Assembly: GCF_020520425.1 (NCBI RefSeq)
Contig: NC_079490.1
Span: forward strand, 40,308,723-40,372,722
Direction: 5' to 3'
Source of the DNA: Spinacia oleracea
Taxonomy: Eukaryota; Streptophyta; Magnoliopsida; Caryophyllales; Amaranthaceae
Length of the DNA stretch: 64,000 nucleotides
The number at the start of each line of letters is the position of its first letter. The stretch's first letter is position 1. The notes below the pieces were generated by a model. That model was not told where the DNA came from. It was given only the letters and a program-made list of their open reading frames with translations, and did no database searches. Below are positions 37,950 through 48,727 of the stretch, piece after piece. The position numbers were made by a program, and so were the translations under genes.

Positions 37950-38662
37950 ATGAAAACCATAATGCAGATGGCAAACGGGAGTAAAAGTCGATTGCATAAT
38001 AGGGCTATTACTATCTCTTCTAGGTCAAAGCGCGTTGCTAGGAGGTCATCTCAAGGTCGGGAAACTCAGAACAACAATAACCAAGTTGTGAGAACAGAAC
38101 CCGACAATAACGTAGAACTTGGTAACAATGGTCAATTGGGTAACAATACTCAAAGCACTACTGACTTACAAGATGAGGAACTCGATGGAAATAATGATAT
38201 TGAACAACCGAGTAAGAAAAGCGCATGGAAGAAAAGACCTCGTACCTTTGATTGGAAATTGACTGCTGCAGCACCTGGTGGTCCATTATCGACTGAGTTG
38301 CTTCGTGGTTATTGTGGCCATGTCGCGTGCGATATTTGGGAGAACAATGTAAGTCTTTTTTGTAAGTGCAACCATCTCTTTAATTATGTTTGTAAGATTC
38401 TTATTCCTTTTTTTTTGTATAGAATGAACGTGGATGTTTGGTAATACAATCACGAACACAAGCTCTTGATCTTTTTGAGTTTGATGCAACAAATGCTTGG
38501 TGTTTATTGGTGAAAAGCACTGGATTAAGTCATTTACGTAATTGTGTGTTTCCTCATCACAATTCACCTTTAATTTCTGCTTTTGTTGAGAGATGGCATC
38601 CAGAAACTAATAGTTTTCATTTACCATTTGGAGAAATGACCACGAATATTGCTTTACTTTAA
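37950..38662 (+). CDS. Plant mobile domain (PMD) protein, MAIN-like, short form
   Basis: Exons 37950-38348 and 38423-38662 join in phase across a GTAAGT...TATAG intron and encode 212 aa. The N-terminal 95 residues are basic, then Asn/Gln-rich. The PMD begins around ELLRGYCGHVACDIWEN and continues with TGLSHLRNC, INSPLI-like NSPLISAFVERW and HLPFGEMT, the usual order of plant mobile domains (MAIN/MAIL1 family, meristem maintenance and silencing; also found inside TEs). The frame stops just after GEMT, where full PMDs continue for 200 or more residues, so the domain is incomplete. A further exon-like block follows at 38715. Lying in a MULE, it is most likely element cargo rather than a free host gene. 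Confidence 0.65.
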
Positions 38663-38714
38663 ATTTTAATTACATAATCTTTTGTAATCTGACAGTTGGT
38701 ATTTTTTTTATTAG

Positions 38715-38888
38715 TTACTCCACTTGATTGCTCATTATCTACGTCCGGTGTATCCCGAGACACGTTCACGGTTGACCTTGGAGCAACAATATCACTATTT
38801 TGACCGTGCCATCAACGTGTTAAGAGACTTTGAGAATACTCAGATTATAGAACCGCAACATGCACAAGGACAATGTCGTCGAAAGTAA
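38715..38888 (+). CDS. Probable additional exon downstream of the PMD gene
   Basis: Follows a TTATTAG acceptor-like site and stays open for 57 codons to TAA. The peptide (HYLRPVYPETRSRLTLEQ, then YFDRAINVLRDFE) looks protein-like rather than random. It is not in a frame that continues from the preceding exon's stop, so it may be the last exon of an alternative transcript or the end of a separate cargo gene. Not recognised with confidence. Confidence 0.35.
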   Translation, partial: LLHLIAHYLRPVYPETRSRLTLEQQYHYFDRAINVLRDFENTQIIEPQHAQGQCRRK

Positions 38889-39464
38889 ATTTATTTTTTT
38901 GATTGATAGAGTTGTTTATAGGAATAAAAGAGTGTTTCTAGCATTGTTTTTAAAGCCCATAGTAGTTTAATGGACTAATATAGAGAATAGATGGTTTAGT
39001 TATAGTTCATGTGGTAGTTGGTACCTTATTTTTCTGTTTTGGGTTAAAGGGTATATGATTTCTTTTGTGTCTACTGTTATTTGAGGATATTTGAGGAATT
39101 TGAGGATATTTGAGGATAACAGGGATCCACTTTTTGAGAATGCAATAACATTTATAGACAATTGAAGTTTCATTACTCTGCATATTTTTCCAGAATATTC
39201 TTTTTCTTGTGTCTTGTAGTTAAGAAGATATCTAGATACTCCTGATGATTGTATACTTTTACATTTTCTAGACTCATTAGGTATTGTAGAGACTGTGAAA
39301 TAAATAACTTCTAGAAAGTTCATAAAGAAGAAAGCTAAGTCTATATATTCATGTTCTTTGTCTTCCCGTTTACATTATTCATTCCTTAAACACAAACTTT
39401 AGAAGGTATCTTTTTCCTAAACTCATCAAAACTTAATAATCCTATAGAAACAATAAACACGAGT

Positions 39465-42400
39465 CTAGTCAATATTAATTGAATCACCCCTCCTATTTTG
39501 TGTAGCACTTGGACGATGTTGATGTAAACGCTGCCATTGTTCAATTCTGGATTCTAGAGGAATGTTCCATCCATCGACGCTAGATTGATGAAAACGGCGC
39601 CAATATGGACAAATTGGTGGTAGTGGAAAATCTTCTTTCATCTCAATCTGTTCGATACATAAACCATTTAGATAAAAGTAAATTAAAAATTAAGTAAAGA
39701 TTGAATTAATAGCGTACACATACCATGATAAAGTGTCCCATGCGTTGTATAAAACCAAGTGTAAAGATCTGATTAAGATAGCTTTTCCCTTTTTCCGCAA
39801 ACAAAGGAAGGAAAGTCAATGATTGAGATATCGAGAAACAAACAACCACAACATTGTACTTAGTAGCGATGATAGTACCCGTTTCGAATAAACTCATCCA
39901 ATGAACTTTAGGCGCAGGTCCAGCATAATGTTTAATAGAGGTTAAAGTACCCAGACCGTCATGTAAGACATTACTGTAAAAGGCAAAATTGTTTTCAAGT
40001 TCTGTAGCTAATTCCTGCCGAATCGTAGGCCATCTATGTTCATCCCCATATGTCCACCGAGCAATAACTCTATACCCACAATTTCCATCTCCGATAACAT
40101 CGTGGATATAGTTGATGTGAGGCACAATATAAAATGGGAGATCACTAACCCATGGAGCAATATTCGGAGAAATACCTTTATTATTCTTAGATCGTGTATC
40201 AGGTGAAGGAGATTGTCCACGACCATCAACAGAGGGGTTACCACGTCCACAAGAAGAAACCTTTGAAGAATTAGATCGTGCCTGACCACGAACAGAAATA
40301 TTACCACGTCCACGAGAAGGAACATGTGAAGGGGGACGTCCGCGACCACGAACCGAGGTATGCGCATACTGTTGAGGAGTCTTTCCACGCCTATTGTATG
40401 CGGTCCGAGCATATTTAGCGCATTCCTGTTCAGTAAACTCCCAACTGCATAGATCTCTTTTTGTGGAATTTTTAGTCGACGGACGACCTTTAGGCTGAGC
40501 AGTGGGAACTGGTTCCTTCAATCTTGTATAATGAGGATGAATCATTTTCTCTAACTGGGATGCCCATTGTTTTTTTTCTTTCTTCCGATTGATTTAAAAT
40601 ATCTGCAAAATATGAGTGTAGTACCTTGTCTATATCATGTCTGCACTGAAATACAAATTTGTCCGAAGAATTGTCTTGAGGGGAATACTCTCCAACTTTA
40701 AAGGTCTTCCAAAATGGGTGAATATCACAAAGGCCAATACTCCTACTATCAGCCTCCATTTCCATCATCTCATGAGCGCATGGAAGACCGTGAGTATATC
40801 TCATATAGCACCCACACAAATTAGGGTCTTTACGAACTTCATCAACCCTTTTATATTCATTATCAAGTAAGCGTAATGCTTTGTGTGTAACTCGACCTTT
40901 TAACCACATAAAAATCCGTAAAATTGTCATATGTGGATCCTTATTTTGCGACCGTTGAAATGCAGCTTTTATTTCAGTCATCTGTGATTCTAGAAAAGAA
41001 TGAATCTTAGGCCAAATGGTATCCAAACTTCCTGTCGATGTCTTTAGCCACGCTTTCAATGCTGCATGTGCACTTTCTACCCTATATTACAAATCAAAAT
41101 ATAACAAACGTAAATTATGGCAATTTTCATTAATATTAATTACATTAATAAAATTATGGCAATAAAATAGTTACCTATTGGTCATCCTGTTCCCCAAATG
41201 TAAAACATTCATCGTATAGGCACGAACAAATCTATTTCTATATTTCTCAATCCACGATGATCTTACGTAATTCAGTACTGCTGGCATTCTAGCAAATGCT
41301 TTAACCATTTCTCTATACCTTTTCCTATACATTTCGATCGTATCAGCTTCCACTACTCTTTGCCACCTTTTTATAAAAGATTTCACAATAAGCTTGTTTT
41401 TTGTGATTTTCAACACATAGTTCTCGATATTTTTCTGAATATGTCTTGTACATAAAAGATGGGACGAAGTAGGAAACACAATATCGATAGCATTCATTAG
41501 AGCCAATTCCCTATCAGTTACAATTGCAACTGGCAACTTCTCTGGATCAAATAATTGTCTTACACAGCCAAGAGCCCATTCATAACTCCCTTGTTGCTCG
41601 TCTTTCAACCATGCAAATCCAATAGCAAAAAAATTTCCAGTGGGAAGCACACCAACTATTTCTAAAAATGGCATCCTATATTTGTTTGTTTTATAAGTGC
41701 AATCAATTAATATGACATGAGGAAATAAACGCACCAACTCAATAGCACTTGGGTGTGCAAAAAATATGTCCCTTACCACGTCTGTTCCAACTTCTTCCCG
41801 ATGGTACTACACATAATTATTATCAACAATGAGTTTCATAAGTTGTTGCATCACTGACCGACCTCCCATTGTTTCAGTTTTTAACTTTTGACGAGCATTG
41901 TAAATATGTTTTACTGTAGTTAATATTCGAGGATCCAAATTCTTCAAAATAGCCATAATCATGTTTGGCTTGACATGACTAGTCGACAGTTCTTTCACTA
42001 TAGACAACTGATGTGGTTTCAACTTTGCAATAATCGCACGACCCTCGTTGTAATTAGGAAGATCATGATTGTGCATACCATGACGAACAACTACACTCCA
42101 TCCGCCACCAACATGCTCCTTTGCTTGAAGTCTAAAGGGACACGACATCTTTTTTGTTCCAGTAAATTTTTCCACATCTATTGCAACTTTCGACTTGCTA
42201 AGCCTATATTTTCCAGCTCTCTCACAAGTAAGGGTAGCTTTCGCCGTTCCAAAACCAAGACCATCCCCACCTTCAGACCGAGCAATGATAATAACAATAT
42301 TATGCATTTTACCCACTTCAATCACCCAATCAAGCATTTCCCTTCGAGTAGCAAACACTGTAGTGGTTGTAAAAAATTCTGTATAATCAGTGGCATTCTC

Positions 42401-43001
42401 ACTAACTTTTTCAATGTATGCACCATCCTACAAAACAAGTTTTTTTAAAGGATTTATTAAGACAAAAACAAAGGAATAAAATAAAATTCACGAATATAAC
42501 GTGCTTCAATCAATTTTCAAATATCAATTACTTTGACCATCTTCTGTAATATATATGTTAATATGTGATTTTGTAAGATTCGTATCGAATATTGTTCATA
42601 ATACCATTTTTTTCAATTTGTGCATAATGACATGTTCTATATTGTTCGTTGTACATGAAATCTTGTGTACTATTACATGTATTATGAGTGAAATATGGTA
42701 AACCATTTCGTCCAACGTATACAAAATATTTAATTAGGTTTTGTTCGATTTGTATGGAATATTTAGTTCTGTTATGTTCAATCTGTAGGAAATAGTAAAA
42801 TCTATTTTGTTCAATCTATACGAAATAGTTTGTTCCATTATGTTCAATATATACGAAATAGTAAATTCTATTCTGTTCAATCTGTACAAAACAGAAGTGT
42901 GTATTTCATACAAGTTGCAAGAAATCACTCGAAAAAATAGAAAAAAAAAAACGAATATTACCTCAATTCCAAGGTCTTCCAAGTCAAAAAAAATCGTCCA
43001 T
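39465..43001 (-). CDS. MULE transposase with C-terminal OTU cysteine protease (broken)
   Basis: Minus-strand exons about 43001-42962 (start), 42427-41175, 41081-39724 and 39647-39465. Order: FAR1/zinc-finger-like N terminus (CPFRLQA...HNHDLP), MULE DDE domain with Asp in LIDCTYKTNKY, Asp in VTDRELALMN and Glu in RVESAHAALK (across an intron), SWIM finger CGCYMRYTHGLPCAH, an Arg/Gly/Pro-rich linker, then an OTU protease with GDGNCGYR (catalytic Cys) and GHFIM (catalytic His). OTU enzymes cleave ubiquitin chains; their job in MULEs is unknown. Lesions: a TAG inside exon 2 (41807-41809), a frame change at an A8 run (40570-40577) between SWIM and OTU parts, and a T8 run that puts the apparent MDDF start out of frame with exon 2. 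Probably a decayed transposase-OTU fusion. Confidence 0.7.
42731..42895. repeat. 33-bp minisatellite in the transposase-OTU intron 1
   Basis: About five degenerate copies of TGTTCAATCTGTACGAAATA followed by GTAAATTCTAT. It lies between the first and second exons of the MULE 1 transposase, so it is intronic. Confidence 0.6.
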
Positions 43002-43151
43002 TTCAATCCAAATATGTATTTTAATTGTATTAGGAACACGTTAAACTAAAAAAATTCAAGTTTGCGTGAAACAAAATAATACGAAAAAAAGGTAGAGAGA
43101 AAATAATAAAAGTGGGTGTTAGGGTTTTTTTCAGAATGAAAAAATGAAAGA

Positions 43152-43197
43152 AAAAAGGGTTGCGTCAAGTAAAAGAAGGTTGCGTTTAGCACCCCCC
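43152..43197 (-). repeat. Right terminal inverted repeat of MULE 1
   Basis: Read inward on the minus strand: GGGGGGTGCTAAACGCAACC then TTCTTTTACTTGACGCAACCC. It aligns gap-free with the left end. AAGAAATT follows outside at 43198-43205. Confidence 0.55.
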
Positions 43198-45127
43198 AAG
43201 AAATTAGATGAACTACGAATGAGAGGAGAGAGAGAAACGAGCAGTGAATTGTAAGTTGCAAAATAGGAGGAAACGAATCGTTTCAGGAGGAAACGAATCG
43301 TTTGAGATTACTGTAGATAAGCTACAGTAGGCTTGTTCCCACTTTTAAAGGTTAAAGATTGACATAAGTGTATTATTAAAATTAATGGTATTAACTATAA
43401 TTTTGATAAAAATATTTAAAGGTGACAAATGTTCTAAATTCAAGATTCAAATTTGCCTCATCGCCAAGGTGGGTACATGTTATTTTTATCCCCGCAAACC
43501 ATCATCAAATCTTTATTTATTAGTCAATATTAGTCAATCATCGACGTTTATTTTTGTCGTCAGACCAATCTTAAATCCAAACTCGCCCCATCATCAAGAT
43601 TTGATGTTGGTTTACATAAGAAAATGTTATTTTTCACGGTTTACATATGAAAATGTTAATTTTGCACGAAATTTTATAGATACGGAGTAAGTGATATTAA
43701 AATCTTTTACAATAACATATAAACAATATTTATGTTGTTGCAAACATAATAAAAAAAACTTAATCACTTAGATTCTATGACTTAAGAAATAGTTGATTAC
43801 GATATATTAGTAAATAAAAGTTAATCGACATGACCTTAAGACTTCAATAATACTCCGTATAAGAGAATAAATTATTATTCATGCTCCATATAAAAATATT
43901 ACCATAACTACTCTGTATAATATTGCCAAAATTTATTTTTGATTTTTAAAATAAAGTATAGGATTTTGCCACTATTTTTTTTTTTTTCATGTCTTAAATA
44001 CTTGCATGTATGTCAATAATAAAAATTCGTTACATATAGTGATGATCAAGATTCATAAGTTATCTTTGTTAGACATATTTTTTGGGTACTATTTAAAAGT
44101 ATCTTTTTAGACACGTTTTTAGGGTACTATTAAAAGGTAACATCCTAATATGGTATTGAAATGAAATATATAATTCGTATACCGGATTTGTTTAATTAGG
44201 AAGGAAATAAAGAAGCGGAAAATATTTATAGGAGGTTTATTATCAACAAAATATTTAGGATTTATAATGACAATCAATAATATTTTTCCTTAATTAAAAT
44301 ATTTATTTAGGTATTTTTTTTAATTAAAAGAAAGGGGATCAATGAGTGACATTTATCATCACACCATTGATTTTATGTCTTTTAGTATACTCCGTATTAT
44401 ATAGATAAAAAGTATCTTTTTAGACATGTTTTTAGGGTACTATTAAAAGGTAACATCCCAATATGAATTCGTATAATGAATTTGTTATTAGTGATTTTGA
44501 AAAAATATTTTTTTATTAAAATAGAACTTTTATCACTATAAAATAGATAACTTTTATACATATAAAGCTAACTTTTAAGCATTTTGAGTTAACTTTTACT
44601 CCGATATATAATAAATTTATTGTAAATCATGTGCGTGCAAGACCGTTCTATAGTTGTCATGAATATTAATATAATCCTCTTTACTTTACGACAAAACATT
44701 TGGAATTCGGTACTCCAAACGTTGTTTCTAGGAAAGATGTAATTTAAAATAGAGAGCGATATAGGAAGAATAAAATTCTAATGATATGAACTATTAAATT
44801 ATTCTGCATTTAGCAGTTTAGCACCTCCATTTTAAATTATTGTAACTAAACATGTCAACTTTGTCAATTAAATTAAGATAATAGTGAACCAAAAGCAAAT
44901 ATGACCCTATACTTTAGAGCCTTGAGGTAGAGGGAGCATACATGAACTTGTCACGAAAATTACAAATTTCTGGCTTGTGAGCCCTTATGCAGTGCAATAT
45001 GAAGAACACAATTCTTGGATTAGTGAGGTCAGGTCACAGAAAAATTGTGTAAATTAATTCATCCAAACTCTGTCTGTGTACCTGGATTGTGACAAAAATA
45101 AGTATCAATAAAAACACGCGAGCTCAA
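43198..45127. other. AT-rich intergenic region, no gene
   Basis: No supported coding. A 20-bp word (GGAGGAAACGAATCGTTT) is repeated in tandem at 43268-43302. A segment of about 55 bp containing TTTTTAGGGTACTATTAAAA and GGTAACATCC occurs as direct repeats at 44098-44152 and 44411-44465, suggesting ends or pieces of an unidentified small repeat. Several TACTCCGTAT words are present. Confidence 0.4.
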
Positions 45128-45877
45128 CTACTGAGTCTTTGTATCATTACAAGATTTAGTATATGTTTTCTTTTCACGAGTTTGCTCTGGAATCCATCTA
45201 GAGATCGTTCGTGTTTCTATATCGTAATTCTTCAAGCATACCGGAGAATTAGTGTCGTTAGTGTTATTATTGCCCAAAACATGTAAAACTAGCAATGTCT
45301 TAGCAACGCCACCACAAAGCCGAATTGTACCATACAAATCAGACCATAACTTTAGCCGTCCACTAGAATTACCACTATCTTTTCTTCCTGATAGTACAAG
45401 AATTGCATATTCTGAATGGACCAAGGCTGGATGGTGGCGATAAGCAACATAATCAACTCCATATTGAGATCCTGACTTCACAACCCAGTTATTCATTCTT
45501 AGATGAGTGTATGCTTTGAAAAACTCGGGAAACATTTCAATTTCTGAAATTATCAAGCGCCACAACTCTTCATAAGTTTTCACAACGCCATCGCCTCCCT
45601 CAATCTTCAAACATTTCAACATATAGCACAAATAGAAAGCCTCTTGTAAAGTAAGTTCATACCAATGTTTATCCTTCTGACTGGCTCGGCCAAAACATGC
45701 ACGGTTCAGAAGCTCAGATTGTTCTGTATCTGCTTTAAACAAAACCCTGCTTCCAAATAACAACCCCTTGCAATCTGATGTGGTTAGGCATGTTTGAAGT
45801 GCTAATACAATTTCTGACATTGGTTCTGCAAGGGCTTTTGCTTCAGCACCCTTCCCCTTCCATCTTGGACCCATCAA
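45128..45877 (-). CDS. SEN2: tRNA-splicing endonuclease catalytic subunit, Sen2 type
   Basis: A single 249-aa frame starting MMGPRWKGKGAEAKALAEPM, which matches the N terminus of plant Sen2-type subunits (Arabidopsis SEN1/SEN2, about 240-250 aa). The catalytic triad is at the expected spacing: Tyr146 in DYVAYRHHP, His154 in ALVHSEY, Lys193 in GVAKTLL (8 and 39 residues apart, as in human Sen2). The protein cuts the 5' exon-intron junction of intron-containing pre-tRNAs in the SEN complex. Full length and uninterrupted. Two adjacent ATGs make the exact start ambiguous by one codon. The leader probably extends right, possibly with an intron, since 2 kb without coding follows. Good candidate for a functional host gene. 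Confidence 0.9.
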   Translation of the reverse strand: MMGPRWKGKGAEAKALAEPMSEIVLALQTCLTTSDCKGLLFGSRVLFKADTEQSELLNRACFGRASQKDKHWYELTLQEAFYLCYMLKCLKIEGGDGVVKTYEELWRLIISEIEMFPEFFKAYTHLRMNNWVVKSGSQYGVDYVAYRHHPALVHSEYAILVLSGRKDSGNSSGRLKLWSDLYGTIRLCGGVAKTLLVLHVLGNNNTNDTNSPVCLKNYDIETRTISRWIPEQTREKKTYTKSCNDTKTQ

Positions 45878-47877
45878 GTCTCTCTTCAGAATAAGAGTTC
45901 AGTCACGTGCATTCACTACTAGCTATTCAAAAATCACAATCTTGAACAGACATCCAATTCATCTAGCTGCAAATGGACAAAGCATTCAAAGTACATTAAC
46001 GTTTACGGCTTTAGATTATAAATCACCAGCAACTAAAATTAATGTGAGAAAATTAAACATTGAAATACAGATTTCAAACTTATATCATCAGCAAACAAGA
46101 TTAGTAGCAGGTAGGCAATCATACATACTAAAACAAGTCTCCAAGGATAGAAGTGCTAATTGCCTAAAACATAACAACTTACAAGTTACAACCATCTAAT
46201 GCAACTCCACATCTTAAACTCCTCTCAACAATCCACAATCTAGGATAAAATATACTCCAGCACCAAATGATTCAGAATTAGAGCCAAGCACCCCAAAATC
46301 TAAATCCTTGAAAGTGGAGATGATAAAGAAGACAACTTTTTGTGACTTTACTCCACGTTCCTCCAAATTATACTAAATGCACAATCCAACCAAAATCCAC
46401 ACCATAACCTAAAGGACCAAATTTGATTGCCTAATATAAGTATGAACTATCCAATATAAATCCATCACATTGAAAACAATCCAGTTAATCATATGAATTT
46501 GTCAGTTGGTCTAACAAGTTATCTTCTTAATTGACTAATTTATTTTTTAAGTTTTTAATTACCCTTTTTTGTGGAAATATCAATAGACTACTCTAAAGTC
46601 CAATCAATGAATTCTTATAAGTGGAAAACAGAAAGTTAACAGTATGCTGAGCCTGGCAGGCAGGTTAATTGTGGTTAGAGGATATTAGGCAGGTGAACAC
46701 CAGGTGAGGTGAGGCGAGGCGTGGCGCGTAGGTGAGGCGAGGGCGCAAGTATCGAGGTAGAACCGTCATCGGCTTCTTGCTAATTTAAAGCTTGGTTTCA
46801 ACAGAGATATCCAATTTCATTAATTTGGAAAAATCCGATGGCCTGACAGTATTAAATTAAGATTCAGGTGAGCGAGGGTGTGAGGCTGACAGGCAAGATA
46901 AGTTTAAGTTTGGCAATAATTCTCATTCCCCATAATTTTTGAATTCAGTAATTCACACTTAGCCTTTTAGCTTCATTCTAAAACATTCAAAAAAGTTCAC
47001 CCTAGGCCAAAATTTTGCAATCGAGGAACATTTATTTTATACCCTGTAACAACTAACAACGCGTATATAAAGTACTTAACTATTACCAAAAGAGACACTT
47101 ATCTCTATAATATAAATAAATAAATTAACAAAACTCCTTTAAACACACTATTGAAAGTGAAGGCGTGTAAAACATTATATATCCTCCGTTATTCACGCTT
47201 GTTGCAAACAAATTTCCTTATTGGAATCCTAATTATGCTTTGTTAGTCACAACTTACAAGTATGAAAAGACTCATCATTTCCTGTTCTCCCTTGTTAATT
47301 TGGTTCTTTTTAAATAAACGCATTGTAGTGACTAGTGAGAAGATGCTAACATAGTTAAGCTCTATTTTGTTCACTTTATTTCCACTTATTTCAAGAAAAA
47401 CACATTCAGTTATTTCCACTTATAAGATAAGTTCAGGAAAAAAACAAGTTAAAATCAAGTGAATAGAACACCCTTAATAATCCAACCAATAATTTAGCCA
47501 AATATTTTTGATGTCACGACAATGATGACCTACGAATCAACAGTTTCAGAAGAATAATCCTGAATTCCTTTCATAATTTTAAACATTTTTATATTACAAT
47601 GCATGAAACAATTACCTATAAATACCTTTTTGAACAAACAATGCTTATTCGTACAAAAGTTAACGATTGCCATACCTTGCAAGTTCGGTCTAAAACGACA
47701 CAAAGCACGTGGATCAAACTGTAAAAAAATTTGAAATGAAAAACCAAAACAATCTCATCTTATTTATCCGAGAACATAGACAAAAGCTCGGGGCCAGCTA
47801 GCTATTCTTGGGAATCAAAAGGCCTAACCTGATCTATCTCCAAAATCCAACCAAGAGCTATGCGCCTATGCATATTG
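45878..47877. other. Non-coding stretch upstream of the Sen2-type gene
   Basis: No recognised coding. Includes a GC-rich GTGAGGCGAGG repeat patch at about 46690-46750. May hold the leader or a leader intron of the Sen2-type gene. Confidence 0.35.
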
Positions 47878-48381
47878 TCACAGGTAACTTGCAGGAATCA
47901 AATGAGTCGGTACTATCAATTCATCTCCAATTTCAATTACACCAGTCTCTTCGAATTTCGAAAGTTCGTATACAAAGACTACGACAGGTGAACCAGTATA
48001 CCACCTATGAAAAAACCATTTCCCATCTGAATCTTCATCAAAACATTTACCCAACCCAGTCATATGTTCTATACTTGTATCATGTTGCAACCCTAAAATA
48101 GAACTCCATTGTTGTAACTATCTGTCACTATTTCTTTCTGACTATAGCTCAAAAACCAAATTCAATCGATCGATAAAGGCAGCAAAATCGAATATTATAA
48201 ACCCTAAAATTGCGCAATGTAAATAGCTAAAACTGAGAGAATAAATTAAAATCGACAAATTTAACTACAAAATCATAAAATCAAAATTGATCTAAAATCA
48301 AAATTAGAAACAAACTAGCAACAGCGTACCATATATTAAGAGGTAGTGAGCCAGTTTGGGTGGCCGGTGTTTCTCCAGCAT
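47878..48381 (-). CDS. Small unrecognised two-exon gene
   Basis: Exons 48381-48330 and 48092-47878 join in phase (donor TATG|GTACGC, acceptor TATTTTAG|GG) to give 88 aa starting MLEKHRPPKL, with central KWFFHRWYTGSPVVVFVYE and C-terminal GVIEIGDELIVPTHL. Composition and splice sites look genuine, but I do not recognise the family. It could also be the 5' part of a longer transcript running into the Sen2-type gene on the same strand. Its start lies about 150 bp from the left end of MULE 2, so its promoter region abuts or was interrupted by the transposon. Confidence 0.4.
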
Positions 48382-48525
48382 ACAAAACTAAAATATGGGA
48401 GACAACGGCGGCTGTTGTTTGCACTGAGTGACTGAGCAGCGCGGTAGCGGCAAGTTGAACCGGAAGAGGGAGATAGAAACAGAAATAGACGGGAGAGGAA
48501 CGATTAGAGATTCAATTCCGCTTGC

Positions 48526-48566
48526 ATGGACCCGGTCCACCATTAAGGTTATCATGGACCAGGGTA
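48526..48566 (+). repeat. Left end of MULE 2, interrupted palindrome
   Basis: GGACCCGGTCCACC is followed 14 bp later by ATGGACCAGGGTAATT. The inner word matches the inverted right end. Pairing of GGTCCA with TGGACC inside one end gives a foldback structure. Confidence 0.45.
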
Positions 48567-48727
48567 ATTAGGTAATTTGCAGCGCTGAACCGTTTGAAAT
48601 CACGTGTTCCAAAATAACAGAATGCGCGAAACCCTAAAATTGAAATCTCTCTCCTCCAGCAGCAGCTTCTCTCTCTTACAGCAACTTCTCTCTCCTCCAA
48701 CAGCTTCTCTCTCTTCGAGCTTCAACA

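Larger units (their letters stand above)
34511..43197. mobile_element. MULE 1: Mutator-like element with PMD gene and transposase-OTU gene
   Basis: The left end (34511 on) and the reverse complement of the right end (43197 back) align without gaps over about 45 bp, sharing TGCTA..CGCAACCTT, TTTACTT and CGCA blocks. Flanking repeats AAGAAATT (34503-34510, 43198-43205) give an 8-bp duplication (9 expected for MULEs, one edge base differing). Inside are a plant-mobile-domain gene (plus strand) and a MULE transposase with OTU protease (minus strand), convergent. Each gene starts near an end and about 0.6 kb of spacer separates their 3' ends. The transposase reading frame has at least three lesions, so this copy is probably inactive itself. 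Confidence 0.7.

Noticed and set aside
42734-43049. Frames on both strands in the 33-bp minisatellite
   Set aside because: Periodic peptide generated by the repeat, inside an intron.
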